This document shows, piece after piece, positions 24,325 through 33,610 of a stretch of DNA of 44,794 nucleotides (positions within the stretch are counted from its first letter, which is position 1; the number at the start of each line of letters is the position of its first letter). The stretch is taken from positions 1 to 44,794 of the forward strand of contig CAZBNU010000005.1 in the NCBI GenBank assembly GCA_964493075.1. The letters run 5' to 3'. The position numbers and the translations under genes were made by a program. The DNA is from SLFT01 sp964493075 (GTDB lineage: Bacteria > Hydrogenedentota > Hydrogenedentia > Hydrogenedentales > CAITNO01). Below the pieces are notes generated by a model. It saw only the letters and a list, made by a program, of their open reading frames with translations. It had not been told where the DNA came from and searched no databases.

Positions 24325-26018
24325 GCGCACAATACCACTGGGATTTTATCCCATTTGATGTTGGCCGTGCCGATGCCTTGGCGCAGGGCAGCGGTATTTC
24401 CCCTGTGCTGGCGCATTTGCTTTCATTGCGTGGTGTGGAAACACCCGAAGATGTTCGAGACTTTTTGTATCCCTCCCTGTCACAATTGTCAAATCCCTTT
24501 GAACTGGACGGCATGCGTGCCGCTGTAGACAGAATTATTGAGGCAAAGGAGCGGAATGAGGCGGTTCTTGTTTTTGGGGATTATGATGTTGATGGCATTG
24601 CCGCCGCTGCAATTCTGAAGCGAGGGCTTGATCGGTTTGGCATACGGCGGGTGGTCTGCGATATGCCGGATCGTTTCGCGGAGGGATATGGTCTCACGTC
24701 TGCCCGTGTGGAGACGGCAAAAGAAGAAGGATTTTCCCTGCTGATCACCGTGGACAACGGTATCAGCGCGCATGAGGCTGCAAGCCGTGCCCGCGAACTT
24801 GCCGTAGACCTTATTGTGACGGACCACCATTCTATTGAGGGTGATCTTCCGGATGCTGTCGCGGTGATCAATCCCAAGCGGGGTTCCAGCGACCATGTTG
24901 CAGCATTTATTTCGGGGGCTGGGGTGGCATTTAAGTTGGCATTGGCACTGAACGGATCGCCCAACGATTTGGACTTGGTGGCGTTGGGCACTGTTACTGA
25001 TATTGTGCCGCTCCTCCGCGAAAACCGTGTTCTTGTTGCGCTGGGTCTTCAGCATATCAAGAAATACAGACGACTTGGAATAGAGGCGTTGGCCAAAGTG
25101 GCAAAATTTGATATTGCCGATATGGATGCTCATAAAATAGGCTTTCAACTGGGACCACGATTGAATGCAGCCGGACGTTTGAACACGGGGCATGCCGCTC
25201 TTGAACTTCTTATGCTGGAGAGTAGTCAGGAAAATGAAGAACAGGCTGCTGCCCTGGCGGAAGCATTGAACAGTGCAAATGAAGAGCGACGTGCCATTGA
25301 ACGTGATATTTATGACCAGGCAGTAGAAAGTCTTGACGCTTTTGTTACGGAAGAACAGCGTTCCATTGTGGTGGCAAACGGGGACTGGCATCAGGGCGTT
25401 ATCGGCATTGTTGCTTCCCGTCTCCAAAACAAGTACTGGCGGCCAGTGATTGTTTTTACCATGGGGGATGATGGTTGCTGGCACGGTTCCGCACGCAGCG
25501 GCCCGGGCTTTAATATGGTGGAAGCACTAAACGGATGTTCGGATTTGTTGATTCGTTATGGCGGTCATGTTGCGGCGGCGGGCATGTCCCTTGCCCCGGA
25601 ACAGTTGGACAGTTTCCGGGAGCGTTTTGAAGCGGAGGCGTTGCATCAGTTGGGGCCGGGAAAACTTCAGCCATTACTCAATATAGATGCGGTTGTGTCG
25701 TTTAGTCAGCTCGATGCGGCATTTGTGCGGAGTCTGGAGCAGTTGGAGCCTCATGGGCAGGCCAATCACGAACCCGTTTTTTGTGCTGTGGATGTGGATA
25801 TTGTGCCCCAGTCGCTTCGCGTACTGAAAGAACAGCATTTGAAATTTACTGCGTTACAGGGAGATACCCGGTTAAGTGTGATTGCCTTCCGCATGGCGGA
25901 GCGATTTTATAAGGAATCTCTGCCGACAAAAGCGGATATTGTATTTACCCCACAGATGAACACTTACAACGATATTACTGAGGTGCAACTGGTGCTTAAA
26001 GATTTGCGTCAGGCGTAG
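24312..26018 (+). CDS. recJ: Single-stranded-DNA-specific exonuclease RecJ
   Basis: 568 residues from the ATG at 24312, inside the end of cmk. RecJ degrades single-stranded DNA 5' to 3' in recombination and mismatch repair. The DHH phosphoesterase motifs are in order: VFGDYDVDGIAAAAIL (motif I), LLITVDNGISAHEAA (II), LIVTDHHSIEGDLPDAVAVINPK (III, DHH), and VALGTVTDIVPL (IV). GFQLGPRLNAAGRLNTG follows, and the DHHA1 domain has SGPGFNMVEALNGCSDLLIRYGGHVAAAGMSL. A C-terminal OB-like region ends at 26018. Length is normal. The enzyme is complete. No promoter is needed between cmk and recJ. Confidence 0.96.
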   Translation: MSAVSAQYHWDFIPFDVGRADALAQGSGISPVLAHLLSLRGVETPEDVRDFLYPSLSQLSNPFELDGMRAAVDRIIEAKERNEAVLVFGDYDVDGIAAAAILKRGLDRFGIRRVVCDMPDRFAEGYGLTSARVETAKEEGFSLLITVDNGISAHEAASRARELAVDLIVTDHHSIEGDLPDAVAVINPKRGSSDHVAAFISGAGVAFKLALALNGSPNDLDLVALGTVTDIVPLLRENRVLVALGLQHIKKYRRLGIEALAKVAKFDIADMDAHKIGFQLGPRLNAAGRLNTGHAALELLMLESSQENEEQAAALAEALNSANEERRAIERDIYDQAVESLDAFVTEEQRSIVVANGDWHQGVIGIVASRLQNKYWRPVIVFTMGDDGCWHGSARSGPGFNMVEALNGCSDLLIRYGGHVAAAGMSLAPEQLDSFRERFEAEALHQLGPGKLQPLLNIDAVVSFSQLDAAFVRSLEQLEPHGQANHEPVFCAVDVDIVPQSLRVLKEQHLKFTALQGDTRLSVIAFRMAERFYKESLPTKADIVFTPQMNTYNDITEVQLVLKDLRQA

Positions 26019-26176
26019 TGGTAAAAGAAAGCGGGGGTCTGAAAATTTGCTATAGGAGGGTATAAACCGTTACCGTATAGCGGATTACGGGAGCGTATCT
26101 CCCAATAAAAACGGGAAATCTGTGCGCCTTATTGTATATTAGGCGCTATCATGCACAACTATTAAAGGAATCTGAG

Positions 26177-26917
26177 ATGAAGAAGTGTTTTGTTTTTTCG
26201 AGTATTGTACTGGCCTTTGCCCTTGTTCTTGGAGTAGGTGTTGGAGAGGCTGTTGCTGAGGATGATACTGCCGAGGCAGCAGGGGTTGTGCTTGAGTCTG
26301 ATACGGATAAAATCAGTTATGCAATTGGACAACAATTCGGCACGACTATCGTACAGAATGAAATTGAAGTCAATGTTAAGGCTCTTCTCAAGGGTATGGA
26401 AGATATGCTGATGCAGCAGGAGCCTGCGCTTACGGAAGAGGAAATGCAGGCGGCCATGATGACGCTGCAGACGAAAATGGCAGCCAAAAAGGAGGAAATG
26501 ATGGCGGAAATGCAAGCGGAAGCAGGTGAAAATCTGAAAGTAGCCCAGGCCTTTCTGGAAGAGAACAAGACAAAAGAGGGCGTTGTGGAGCTTCCCAGCG
26601 GCCTGCAATATATGGTCGTTGAAAAAGGCGAGGGCGATCCGCCAGCAGCAACCTCGAAAGTTAAAGTACACTACCGCGGCACCCTGTTGGATGGTACCCA
26701 GTTTGATAGTTCCTACGACCGTGGGGAGCCGGCCACTTTTGGCGTAAATCAGGTGATTGCAGGGTGGCAGGAAGCGTTGCAGCTGATGTCGCCCGGCGGC
26801 AAGTTGAAACTGTTCATTCCGCCGAATCTGGCTTATGGCGAAAATGGCAATGCCCGTATTCCCGGCAATTCACTGTTGCTTTTCGATGTTGAGTTGCTTG
26901 AGATATTGCCGGAATAA
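26177..26917 (+). CDS. FKBP-type peptidyl-prolyl isomerase, exported (Mip/FkpA-like)
   Basis: 246 residues from the ATG at 26177, preceded by AAAGGAA; a start at 26132 would spoil the signal peptide. The signal is MKKCFVFSSIVLAFALVLGVGVGEAVAED. The mature N-terminal part (KISYAIGQQFGTTIVQNEIEVNVKALLKGMEDML, then a long methionine- and glutamate-rich helix) is the dimerisation domain of Mip/FkpA proteins. The C-terminal FKBP domain has VKVHYRGTLLDGTQFDSSYDRGEP, VIAGWQEALQLMSPGGK and IPPNLAYGENGNARIPGNSLLLFDVELLEI, with all active-site aromatic and acidic residues. It should assist folding of exported proteins. A strong terminator follows at 26941, so it is a single-gene transcript. Confidence 0.93.
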   Translation: MKKCFVFSSIVLAFALVLGVGVGEAVAEDDTAEAAGVVLESDTDKISYAIGQQFGTTIVQNEIEVNVKALLKGMEDMLMQQEPALTEEEMQAAMMTLQTKMAAKKEEMMAEMQAEAGENLKVAQAFLEENKTKEGVVELPSGLQYMVVEKGEGDPPAATSKVKVHYRGTLLDGTQFDSSYDRGEPATFGVNQVIAGWQEALQLMSPGGKLKLFIPPNLAYGENGNARIPGNSLLLFDVELLEILPE

Positions 26918-26940
26918 GCGGTTTTTTGTGTGTGATAATG

Positions 26941-26972
26941 GCGCGCTGGTCACGGTGGCCAGCGCGCTTTTT
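26941..26972 (+). terminator. Rho-independent terminator after the FKBP gene
   Basis: GCGCGCTGG at 26941-26949 pairs perfectly with CCAGCGCGC at 26959-26967 across a 9-base loop, followed directly by five T residues. It lies 24 bases after the FKBP stop and just before the DUF1015 gene. Confidence 0.9.
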
Positions 26973-26992
26973 ATAATGGAGAACCAAGTCGG

Positions 26993-28264
26993 ATGGTTGA
27001 TATTCGCGGTTTTCAAGGGCTGCGCTTCGATGCGGCCATAACAGGGGCGTTGGATAACGTATTGACGCCTCCCTATGATGTGATTGATAGTGGTGAGCGT
27101 CAACGCCTGGCAGATTCCTGTCCCTACAACATGACCCACGTTATTCTGCCCGTGGCTGAAGGAAGTGAAACAGCCTACGAGAAGTCGGCGCGCCTGTTTC
27201 ATGAATGGTTGGCCTCTGGGGTTTTATGTCCCGATACCGAACCATCTCTTTATTTATTGAAGCAGCAATTCACAGGGCCTGACGGTGCGGCTTTTGAACG
27301 TAAGGCTTTCTTTGCCTTAATGAAGTTGCCGGAGCCTGATGAGCACTATATTCTGGGGCATGAACGTACCTTTGACAAACCCGTGCAGGACCGCTTTAAC
27401 CTGTTGCAGGCGGTCCAGGCCAATCTGGAGCCGATTTTTGTCATGTATTCGGACCCGGCCAATCAAGTGGCGGGCAGGTTGTTCCAGCCGCTTGCGACCG
27501 AAGCGCCTTTGCTGCAGGCGAAAACCGCTGACAAGGCTACGCAGGAACTATGGCGCGTTGCCTGCCCGGAATATCTGGTGCAGCATTTCCTGAATCAGAC
27601 CCTGTATATTGCCGACGGCCATCACCGTTTCAAGACCGCCTGCGCCTGGCGTGATGCATGTCGTAAGAATAAAAGTGGGGGAGAGGAAGTGTTTCAACCC
27701 TACGATTATATTATGGCGGGCTTTGTAAGTTTCGAGGAACCCGGTCTCAAAATTTATGCCGCTCATCGCGTGGTTCCGAAGTCTTTTGATGTTGATTTCG
27801 GCAGCATAATGGCGAAATTTCAGGACTACTTTGAATGCCGGCAGTTGACGAATGCAGGTGGGGTAGCAGGACTGTCACAGGCTCCTGCCGACGCATGTGT
27901 TTTTATCATGCACACCAAAGAGGATGGCGCCTGGCTGCTGACGCTAAAGGAAGACCAGCGGATAGCGTTGGTGGGTACGGATCGAAAACCCGCCTGGCAG
28001 GCGCTCGATGTGGCGGTCTTGCATCGTGGTATTCTGAATCAACTGCTGGGTATTTCAGATAACGTAGACCTTATTTACGAGAAGGATGGCGCCACGGCCA
28101 TATCTCTTGTGGAACGGGGTGAGGCTGCCCTTGCGTTTTTGATGCGTCCCACCCGCCCGGAACAGGTACGTGACTGCGCAGAGGCATTTGAGCCGATGCC
28201 TCAGAAATCCACCTACTTCTTTCCCAAACTGCCTTCAGGCGCAGTAATTTATTCGTTGACCTGA
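26993..28264 (+). CDS. DUF1015 family protein
   Basis: 423 residues, the usual length for DUF1015. The family is widespread in bacteria and some archaea and has no established function. Its characteristic segments are all present: IRGFQGLRFDAAITGALDNVLTPPYDVID at the start, ILGHERTFDKPVQDRFNLLQAVQANLEPIFVMY, the hallmark YIADGHHRFKTACAWRD, and the C-terminal VDLIYEKDGATAISLVERGEAALAFLMRPT and MPQKSTYFFPKLPSGAVIYSLT. No signal peptide, so cytoplasmic. GGAG lies 11 bases before the ATG. A terminator separates it from the FKBP gene and it converges on the GH43-sialidase gene, so it is probably a one-gene unit and the context gives no clue to its function. Confidence 0.9.
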   Translation: MVDIRGFQGLRFDAAITGALDNVLTPPYDVIDSGERQRLADSCPYNMTHVILPVAEGSETAYEKSARLFHEWLASGVLCPDTEPSLYLLKQQFTGPDGAAFERKAFFALMKLPEPDEHYILGHERTFDKPVQDRFNLLQAVQANLEPIFVMYSDPANQVAGRLFQPLATEAPLLQAKTADKATQELWRVACPEYLVQHFLNQTLYIADGHHRFKTACAWRDACRKNKSGGEEVFQPYDYIMAGFVSFEEPGLKIYAAHRVVPKSFDVDFGSIMAKFQDYFECRQLTNAGGVAGLSQAPADACVFIMHTKEDGAWLLTLKEDQRIALVGTDRKPAWQALDVAVLHRGILNQLLGISDNVDLIYEKDGATAISLVERGEAALAFLMRPTRPEQVRDCAEAFEPMPQKSTYFFPKLPSGAVIYSLT

Positions 28265-28336
28265 GATTCGTCAGGGAGGTGGGTTCCGCTGCGCTTCACC
28301 CAGCCTACAATTCAATACTTTGTTTGGTCTAAAGGC

Positions 28337-30445
28337 TTATTCCGGTACCTCCACAGAATCCTCCATAGTCAGCTCGCGGAAGTCTTTGAACCGGTGGAAG
28401 GTCATGAAGTTGGCGTCGTGGTTGTTGCGTGCGCCGCCGATGCCGTCGTTGTAAGCGGTGCGGCATGCGGCAATGATGTCGTTGTCGTCAAAGCGCCAGT
28501 CCACGTACTGAAATCCATGGGCTTCCACATCGGGATGGTATAACAGAATGCAACGTACCCCCCAGATATGCAGGTCTGGGGAACAGGTTAGCGCCAGTGT
28601 ATTTCGGATACTACCCGGCTTGCCAGCGTCCTCGTGTTTTTTTAGCACAACAGTGGCGAGTGACCAGTACATGTTGCTTTTCTCGTCATAGCGGATGGTG
28701 AACTTTTTGGCACCCCCGGCAAAGTTTGTAAAGCCTGTTTCGGGGTCAAAGGAAGCGGTTTTTCCGTCGTCACTCACCGTAACGATGGCGGCTTTTTCCG
28801 GACAATAGGTAGTGGCCACGCGCAGGATATTCAGCATTTTACCGTCGCGGGTTACCACGGCATTGCCCTCCAGCCAGCCGCCAAAATCGCCGTCCAGCCA
28901 GTCGCGATCTCCTTTAATAAAATTACTGAAGGTCCAGTTGGTGGCATTAAGCAGGTCGGCCTCGACCGGTACGGACAGCATCCCTGCCATATAGCGCAGT
29001 CCCCAAAGGGTACCGCCGGAAGCGTCCTCGAATGCGCGCCAGAGCCGTCCATTATGTTCAATCACTGGCATGGGCGCGGTGTGGTACTCTCCTTCTGGCG
29101 TCAACAGACCCGTTTCCGGTGTGTCCGGCGAAGTCCAGGTTTCCCCATTGTCATCGGAACGCCTGATGACGATGCGCCCGTGATGTTTTTCCACACCCAT
29201 GATATAGGCGGCATTATTGTGGACGAAAACCTTGGGCCAGAAAAGGCATTGCAATTGGGTCAATTCCTGCCAACTTTCGCCACGGTCGGAGGATCGGAAC
29301 ACCGCCGCTGTAGCGCATTCATGCTCGTTGCTTTCTGGTCCGAAGAAATCATGGGCCGCCAGATAGTCGCCATTGGGAAGCACAGTCAGACTGGGCGAAC
29401 CGATATAACGACCTGTCGCCTGGGGCACATGGTCAATAACCACACCGGGCGGGAACGCTGTGGGCGGTGTTTTCAGGTGGATGTTGCCTGCTGTCATGAT
29501 TATCGGTTGTATCAGGCCATCGGTATCATATTCCAGTTTGTCTATGGCCACCTGGCGCGTGGCGTGGAATGGTCCGTTCCCGCGCTGGTGATTCCAACGG
29601 TGGTAGACGATAAACCAGGTGTCAGTGCCGGGATAGTTCAAAAAAGAATGATGTCCGGGGCCTTTGTGGTCATTGTCGCTTTTGAGGAGCGCCCCCTGAT
29701 AGTTCCAGGGCCCGGTAGGGTTGTCCGATGTGGCGTAGTGGACATTGTATGAGGCGTCGCGTGTGGATCCATTGCTGTAGGAAAGGTAGTACATGTCCTG
29801 CCGCTTGTGCATGAAAACGCCTTCGGTAAAATGGGGCGGTGTTTCCACTTTGACTTCCTGGGCGAAGCTGATCATGTCCGGGTTTAATTCAAACACGCGC
29901 AGCGTTGCGCCGGCGCTGCCGCCTGCATAGAAATAGGAAATGCCCGAATCCGGATCAGTAAACACCATGGGATCAATCGCCTCAAAACCGTCGCCCCCGG
30001 TAAGAAGCGGCTTTCCTGAATCCACAAAGGGGCCCGCGGGATTATCTCCTACGGCAACCCCGATGCGGGATGGTGTTGGATTCTGCGGTCCCACGGAATA
30101 GTAAAAATAATAGGCGCCTTCTTTTTCGGCGATGCAGGGTGCCCACGCTCCATGTTTCGGTGCGCCATCGTCATCAATCCATTTCACGTCCTTGAACTCC
30201 AATACAGGGCCGTGTTGTTCCCAATGCTGCAAGTCCTGTGAGGAATAGGCGTAGAATTGATGGATGGGTCGGGCATAATGGGTGGGATATATCCAGACGG
30301 TGTCGCCTGCAAGTATGACGTGTGGGTCAGCGCCTGGCAAGACTGGATTCAACGGTGGCTCCGGTATTGCCGCAGAGACATATCCTGCGATCCCAGACAC
30401 CCCAAAGATTAAAAGTAGAATGTTGCATTTAACGCTTTTGATCAT
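28337..30445 (-). CDS. Exported GH43-like glycosidase fused to a sialidase-like propeller
   Basis: 702 residues from the ATG at 30445, with AGGA seven bases upstream (an ATG one codon earlier is possible). A signal peptide (KCNILLLIFGVSGIAGYVSAA) precedes a five-bladed GH43-like propeller of about 330 residues. That propeller has the three carboxylate positions of the family: Asp in LPGADPHV, Asp in AIDPMVF, and Glu in HFTEGVFM. From about residue 350 a second propeller carries Asp-box repeats (SSDRGESW and SDDNGETW) as in sialidases and BNR proteins. GH43 enzymes cleave arabinose-, xylose- or galactose-containing glycans. The Arg triad of true sialidases is not clear, so the second half may bind and not cut. 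No transporter or other glycosidase is adjacent. Confidence 0.8.
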   Translation of the reverse strand: MIKSVKCNILLLIFGVSGIAGYVSAAIPEPPLNPVLPGADPHVILAGDTVWIYPTHYARPIHQFYAYSSQDLQHWEQHGPVLEFKDVKWIDDDGAPKHGAWAPCIAEKEGAYYFYYSVGPQNPTPSRIGVAVGDNPAGPFVDSGKPLLTGGDGFEAIDPMVFTDPDSGISYFYAGGSAGATLRVFELNPDMISFAQEVKVETPPHFTEGVFMHKRQDMYYLSYSNGSTRDASYNVHYATSDNPTGPWNYQGALLKSDNDHKGPGHHSFLNYPGTDTWFIVYHRWNHQRGNGPFHATRQVAIDKLEYDTDGLIQPIIMTAGNIHLKTPPTAFPPGVVIDHVPQATGRYIGSPSLTVLPNGDYLAAHDFFGPESNEHECATAAVFRSSDRGESWQELTQLQCLFWPKVFVHNNAAYIMGVEKHHGRIVIRRSDDNGETWTSPDTPETGLLTPEGEYHTAPMPVIEHNGRLWRAFEDASGGTLWGLRYMAGMLSVPVEADLLNATNWTFSNFIKGDRDWLDGDFGGWLEGNAVVTRDGKMLNILRVATTYCPEKAAIVTVSDDGKTASFDPETGFTNFAGGAKKFTIRYDEKSNMYWSLATVVLKKHEDAGKPGSIRNTLALTCSPDLHIWGVRCILLYHPDVEAHGFQYVDWRFDDNDIIAACRTAYNDGIGGARNNHDANFMTFHRFKDFRELTMEDSVEVPE

Positions 30446-30539
30446 CATCTTTTCCTTGTTCGTTTTTTCTGCAATTTCCAAAGCCATTACAGTATAGGGT
30501 ATGGGTTACAACATTTCCAACATTGATGGGGCTGATCAA

Positions 30540-30569
30540 TTGACTTAACCGTCGCCTGAAACGTATCAT
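30540..30569 (+). promoter_or_regulatory. Sigma-70-type promoter candidate for parAB
   Basis: TTGACT at 30540-30545 and TATCAT at 30564-30569 are separated by 18 bases. They lie 53 bases before the parA ATG, with no gene between. Confidence 0.45.
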
Positions 30570-30621
30570 AACAGGATACGGACGGGTGTCTTTCTCATTT
30601 AATTCTGGAAATAAAACTTGT

Positions 30622-31380
30622 ATGGCACGAACTATTGCTGTAGCAAATCAAAAAGGCGGCGTTGGTAAAACGACCACCACCGTGAATCTTGCGGCTGCGC
30701 TGGCTGATATGGGTCGGCGTGTGTTGCTCATTGATATGGACCCACAGGGCAATGCCACCCAGGGCGCGGGCGTGGATAGGAATGCCTGCGTCAAAAGCGT
30801 TTATAATATGCTGGTGGAGGAGTTGCCCTGTGAGGAGGCGGTTATTGATACGCCCTACGAAAATCTTTCGGTGGTGCCGTCCCACCGGGATTTAATTGGC
30901 GCCGCCGTGGAACTGGTCACCGAAGAACAGCGTGAGTTCCGGTTGCGAAATGCAATTGATCCTGTGCGCGACCGCTATGACTACATTATTATTGACTGCC
31001 CTCCGTCCTTGTGTCTGCTGACGCTGAATTCGCTGGTGGCTTCTTACGAGGTTGTGATTCCGCTGCAGTGCGAATACTATGCGCTGGAGGGGCTTACCGA
31101 GTTGCTGCATACCGTAATTATTGTGCGGGAAAATCTGAATCCGAAACTGACGATTTCAGGAATCCTGCTGACCATGTATCAGCATACCAACCTGTCCAAA
31201 AATGTGGTTGACGACGTTCGCGGCCACTTGGGAACCAGCGTATATGAGACGGTGATACCCAGAAATGTTTCGTTAAGTGAAGCGCCCGGTTTTGGTGCGC
31301 CCATAGTACATTATGCTAAAAGAAGCGCCGGAGCACTGGCTTACCAGGCATTGGCGGAAGAGGTAGCGGCCCGTGAATGA
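30622..31380 (+). CDS. parA: Chromosome-partitioning ATPase ParA (Soj)
   Basis: 252 residues from the ATG at 30622, where the family motif begins almost at once; an in-frame start at 30586 would add a non-conserved tail. ParA is a Walker-type ATPase that binds DNA non-specifically when ATP-bound and is released by ParB, moving origins apart. The deviant Walker A KGGVGKTTTTVNLAAAL, the LLIDMDPQGNATQGAG motif (Walker A') and YIIIDCPPSLCLLTLNSL (Walker B) are intact. No N-terminal DNA-binding extension is present, so this is the small chromosomal Soj type, not a plasmid type. parB follows with an 8-base overlap. Confidence 0.95.
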   Translation: MARTIAVANQKGGVGKTTTTVNLAAALADMGRRVLLIDMDPQGNATQGAGVDRNACVKSVYNMLVEELPCEEAVIDTPYENLSVVPSHRDLIGAAVELVTEEQREFRLRNAIDPVRDRYDYIIIDCPPSLCLLTLNSLVASYEVVIPLQCEYYALEGLTELLHTVIIVRENLNPKLTISGILLTMYQHTNLSKNVVDDVRGHLGTSVYETVIPRNVSLSEAPGFGAPIVHYAKRSAGALAYQALAEEVAARE

Positions 31381-32284
31381 TATAAAGAAAAAGAAACTTG
31401 GCAAAGGATTGGGGGCACTGCTTCCTGAACGGCTTCCAAACGCTTCGGCCCGGCGTTCTGCTGCTGCGCCGCCAGCGGAATCCAATCCTGATTCCGACCA
31501 TGACCGTGTCCTGATGCTGGACCCTACGGTTATTGGCTCGAATCCGCGTCAGCCCAGGCGGGTTTTTGAAGAGGAAGCGCTGCAGGAGCTTGCAGAATCC
31601 ATCCGGCGCGATGGTGTTCAGGAGCCTATTATTGTCCGCAAGGTTGGGGACAACTACGAGATCGTATGTGGTGAACGCCGGTGTCGCGCCGCAGTAATGG
31701 CGGGACTGGAAACGCTTCCTGCCGTGTGTCGAGATGTGGCCGACAGCGAGATGCTCAAGTTTGGCATCATCGAGAATATCCAGAGGGAGGACCTTAACGC
31801 CATAGAACTGGCCCTGGCCTATAAAGAACTGATGGCGGAGTACAAGTGGACTCAGGAACGGCTCTCTGAGGAAGTGGGCAAAAAGCGCGCCACCATTGCT
31901 AATACCATCCGCCTGCTGCAGCTTCCCGAAGTGATTCAGGAACAGGTGGCGGATGGCACGTTGAGCATGGGCCATGCCCGTGCGATTTTGGCGGTTGAAG
32001 GGGTTGCCGCGCAACTCGCACTTGCCCGAAAAATTGTTTCCGGCGGCCTGTCAGTTCGCCAGGCGGAACAACTTGCCGCGAACCTCACAACGAAGAAATC
32101 TACCAAGAAAGAAAACATTGCCAGCAAGCCGCCCCATATCATAGCACTGGAAGACAGGCTCCGTCGTCGTCTTGGCGCCAAAGTGGCGGTGAAAGAGCAA
32201 AGCGCCGGGCGCGGCCGTATAGAGATTGAATACTTTTCTCTGGACGATCTGGAACGGCTTCTGGCGCTCATTACCAAGATTTGA
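31373..32284 (+). CDS. parB: Chromosome-partitioning protein ParB (Spo0J)
   Basis: 303 residues from the GTG at 31373, overlapping parA. ParB binds parS sites, spreads by a CTP-dependent clamp and stimulates ParA. The N-terminal KKKLGKGLGALLPE tail (ParA-stimulating), the PRRVFEEEALQELAESIRRDGVQEPIIVRK segment, the CTP-binding GERRCRAAVMAGLETLPAV and ENIQREDLNAIELA, the helix-turn-helix LSEEVGKKRATIANTIRLLQLP, and the C-terminal dimerisation region are all present. I could not find a match to the common parS 16-mer (TGTTTCACGTGAAACA) in the parts of the window I scanned. serS starts 16 bases after the stop. Confidence 0.95.
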   Translation: MNDIKKKKLGKGLGALLPERLPNASARRSAAAPPAESNPDSDHDRVLMLDPTVIGSNPRQPRRVFEEEALQELAESIRRDGVQEPIIVRKVGDNYEIVCGERRCRAAVMAGLETLPAVCRDVADSEMLKFGIIENIQREDLNAIELALAYKELMAEYKWTQERLSEEVGKKRATIANTIRLLQLPEVIQEQVADGTLSMGHARAILAVEGVAAQLALARKIVSGGLSVRQAEQLAANLTTKKSTKKENIASKPPHIIALEDRLRRRLGAKVAVKEQSAGRGRIEIEYFSLDDLERLLALITKI

Positions 32285-32300
32285 AAGGACACTGACGGTC

Positions 32301-33569
32301 ATGTTTGATATCCGACTCTTACGAGCAGAACCCGATACGGTAAAAGCGGCGATGGCCAAACGGCGCGCCGATGTGGATGTTGATGCCCTGCTGGAAATTG
32401 ACGGGAAACGGCGTGCCGCCATTTACGAACTTGAGCAGTTGCGCGCCCAACAGAACAAGGCAGGCGAATCCATTGCCGCGTGTAAGAGAGCAGGAACTAG
32501 TGCGGAAGATGTTATTGCGGAAATGAAATCCATTAAAGATCAGATTGCCGCAATTGAGGAGCAGGCGCGTGAACTTGACGAAGCACTGCAAACGGCATTG
32601 TTGACACTGCCGAATATTCCCGACAAAAGTGTTCCGGAAGGGGCAGATGAAAGTGTAAACCGCGTGGAACGTACTTGGGGAGAGCCACCCACGTTCGACT
32701 TTGAAGCGAGAGACCATGTGGACATTGCTGAAGGTTTGGGCATTGTTGATTTTGGTTGCGGCACGAAACTGGCAGGTGCGCGATTTACATTAAGCCGTGG
32801 TGTGGGTGCGCTGCTCGAACGGGCGCTCATCAATTTCATGCTCGATATTCACACCCGTGAACATGGCTACACGGAAATGTCGCCGCCGTTTATGGTGAAC
32901 TCTGCTTCCATGCAGGGAACGGGACAATTGCCCAAATTCTCAGCTGACCTCTTTAAGGTGGAGAACACCGATTATTGGCTTATTCCCACGGCGGAAGTGC
33001 CTATTACCAATATACACCGTGATGAAATCCTGGACGCATCGCAATTGCCCTTGTACTACACGGCACACACCCCTTGTTTCCGCAGCGAAGCAGGCTCTTA
33101 CGGCAAAGACACACGCGGCATGATCCGAGTACACCAGTTCAACAAAGTGGAGATGGTGAAGTTCACCACGCCAGAAAGTTCATGGGAAGAACTGGAGAAG
33201 CTTACTGCCAACGCCGAAACCATACTTCAGCGGCTTGGTCTTGCTTATCGCGTGGTGACGCTGTGTACCGGCGACCTCGGATTTTCGGCGGCCAAAACCT
33301 ATGATTTGGAAGTGTGGCTGCCTGCGCAAAACACATACAGAGAAATCAGTTCCTGTTCCAATTTTACGGATTTTCAGGCGCGACGCGCCAATATCCGCTT
33401 CAAGCGGGATAAAAAACCTGAATTTGTGCATACCCTTAACGGTTCCGGCATTGCAGTGGGCCGCACGGTTGTTGCCATTCTGGAGAATTATCAGCAGGCT
33501 GACGGCAGTGTGCTGATTCCGGAAGCATTGCAACCCTACATGAACGGTATGAAGGTAATTAGTGTCTGA
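32301..33569 (+). CDS. serS: Seryl-tRNA synthetase
   Basis: 422 residues from the ATG at 32301, with GAAAGGA about 12 bases upstream; an in-frame start at 32226 lies inside parB and adds non-homologous residues. SerS charges tRNA-Ser (and tRNA-Sec where present). The opening MFDIRLLRAEPDTVKAAMAKR begins the antiparallel coiled-coil arm (about residues 30-100) that touches the long variable arm of tRNA-Ser. Class II motif 2 is visible as PCFRSEAGSYGKDTRGMIRVHQFNKVEM. Motif 3 covers EISSCSNFTDFQARRANIRFK and LNGSGIAVGRT. It is complete and of normal length. It sits directly behind parAB and probably shares their transcript. Confidence 0.97.
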   Translation: MFDIRLLRAEPDTVKAAMAKRRADVDVDALLEIDGKRRAAIYELEQLRAQQNKAGESIAACKRAGTSAEDVIAEMKSIKDQIAAIEEQARELDEALQTALLTLPNIPDKSVPEGADESVNRVERTWGEPPTFDFEARDHVDIAEGLGIVDFGCGTKLAGARFTLSRGVGALLERALINFMLDIHTREHGYTEMSPPFMVNSASMQGTGQLPKFSADLFKVENTDYWLIPTAEVPITNIHRDEILDASQLPLYYTAHTPCFRSEAGSYGKDTRGMIRVHQFNKVEMVKFTTPESSWEELEKLTANAETILQRLGLAYRVVTLCTGDLGFSAAKTYDLEVWLPAQNTYREISSCSNFTDFQARRANIRFKRDKKPEFVHTLNGSGIAVGRTVVAILENYQQADGSVLIPEALQPYMNGMKVISV

Positions 33570-33610
33570 GTGGACGCATCATGTTCATCAGACGAATGCA
33601 GGATGACATC

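Noticed and set aside
24489..25484. 331-residue ORF antisense to recJ
   Set aside because: Shadow of the high-confidence recJ frame, with no recognisable domain.
28277..28306. Hairpin between the DUF1015 and GH43 genes
   Set aside because: The stem AGGTGGGT/ACCCAGCCT has a bulge and no T-run on either side, so a terminator cannot be claimed.
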